DNA from: Acidimicrobiia bacterium
GTDB taxonomy: Bacteria > Actinomycetota > Acidimicrobiia > Spongiisociales > ZC4RG35
Length of the DNA stretch: 5,502 nt
Direction of reading: 5' to 3'
NCBI GenBank assembly: GCA_029865445.1
Contig: JAOUGY010000263.1
Span: 1 to 5,502 of the forward strand
Position numbers and translations under genes: made by a program. Below are positions 5,302-5,502 of this stretch, in pieces (position 1 is the first letter of the stretch; each line of letters opens with the position of its first letter). The notes below the pieces were generated by a model. It was not told the DNA's origin, did no database searches, and saw nothing but the letters and a program-made list of their open reading frames with translations.

Positions 5302-5502
5302 ATGGAGTTCTGCACGATCGAAGGCCCCAATCAACGATTCCGCGTCTCGCTCAGAGGAGAAGGCGACCCGGTTGTGCTGCTGCACGGGTTCCCCGACTTC
5401 CCGCAATCGTGGGGGCCGACGGCAGACGTCTTGGCGGACCACGGATATCGGGTGATCGTTCCATACCTCCGCGGGTATCACCCGGACACGATCACGCCTG
5501 GG
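5302..5502 (+). CDS. Alpha/beta hydrolase, N-terminal part (cut by the right edge)
   Basis: The first 67 codons of a gene that continues past the window. VVLLHGFPDF at 24-33 is the beta3 strand and HG oxyanion-hole motif of alpha/beta hydrolases, and YRVIVPYLRGYHPD at 49-62 is the following strand and RGY turn, resembling the epoxide hydrolase and haloalkane dehalogenase branch. The nucleophile elbow, acid and catalytic His lie outside the window, so the reaction cannot be named. The ATG is only 3 bp after the globin TGA, with no ribosome binding site, so translation is probably coupled to the globin and the gene belongs to the same transcript. An epoxide hydrolase next to a P450 would make chemical sense, but that is inference. 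Confidence 0.85.
   Translation, partial: MEFCTIEGPNQRFRVSLRGEGDPVVLLHGFPDFPQSWGPTADVLADHGYRVIVPYLRGYHPDTITPG

Noticed and set aside
4867..5481. Minus-strand open frame of 204 codons across the globin and hydrolase genes
   Set aside because: The plus strand encodes two recognisable proteins over the same stretch; this frame is their antisense shadow.
1..5502. CRISPR arrays, insertion sequences, attachment sites and tRNA genes
   Set aside because: I found no repeated spacers, terminal inverted repeats with a transposase, integrase genes or tRNA cloverleaf sequences in the window.

Overview
The window reads as GC-rich chromosomal DNA from an actinobacterium-like organism. The evidence is strong G/C preference at third codon positions, GTG starts, several start codons 7 nt after a TAnnnT -10 box (leaderless promoters), and protein families common in Actinobacteria. 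A lineage near Acidimicrobiia is a guess from protein flavour only. All products below come from reading motifs, not from database searches.

Layout, left to right. Positions 1-123 hold no certain gene; a truncated minus-strand reading frame may start at 103 and run off the left edge. A small AroQ-fold chorismate mutase (160-444, +) follows, behind a -10-like box and a good ribosome binding site. It converges tail to tail with a minus-strand cluster. The two stop codons lie in opposite arms of one perfect 8-bp hairpin (438-456).

The minus-strand cluster, in order of transcription, is a phenylacetate-CoA ligase family enzyme (3533 to 2247), a group II PLP-dependent decarboxylase family protein (2227 to 1004), and an unrecognised helical protein with an internal repeat and a Trp/Arg-rich tail (1007 to 450). 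The genes are 19 bp apart and then overlap by 4 bp, so they are very probably one operon.

A 115-bp divergent intergenic region (3534-3648) separates this operon from a plus-strand cluster: a cytochrome P450 (3649-4860), a group II truncated haemoglobin (4885-5298) and the start of an alpha/beta hydrolase (5302 to beyond the right edge). The P450 and the globin each have a -10 box exactly 7 nt before the start codon. The P450 has Ala where most family members have the oxygen-activating Thr of the I helix.

Taken together, the divergent pair of operons could be a small-molecule module: CoA activation of an aryl acid, amino-acid decarboxylation, P450 oxidation and a hydrolase, with the globin perhaps handling O2 or NO. 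That joint role is inferred from gene order only. The individual families are all known; what looks least described is the combination and the 185-residue protein.
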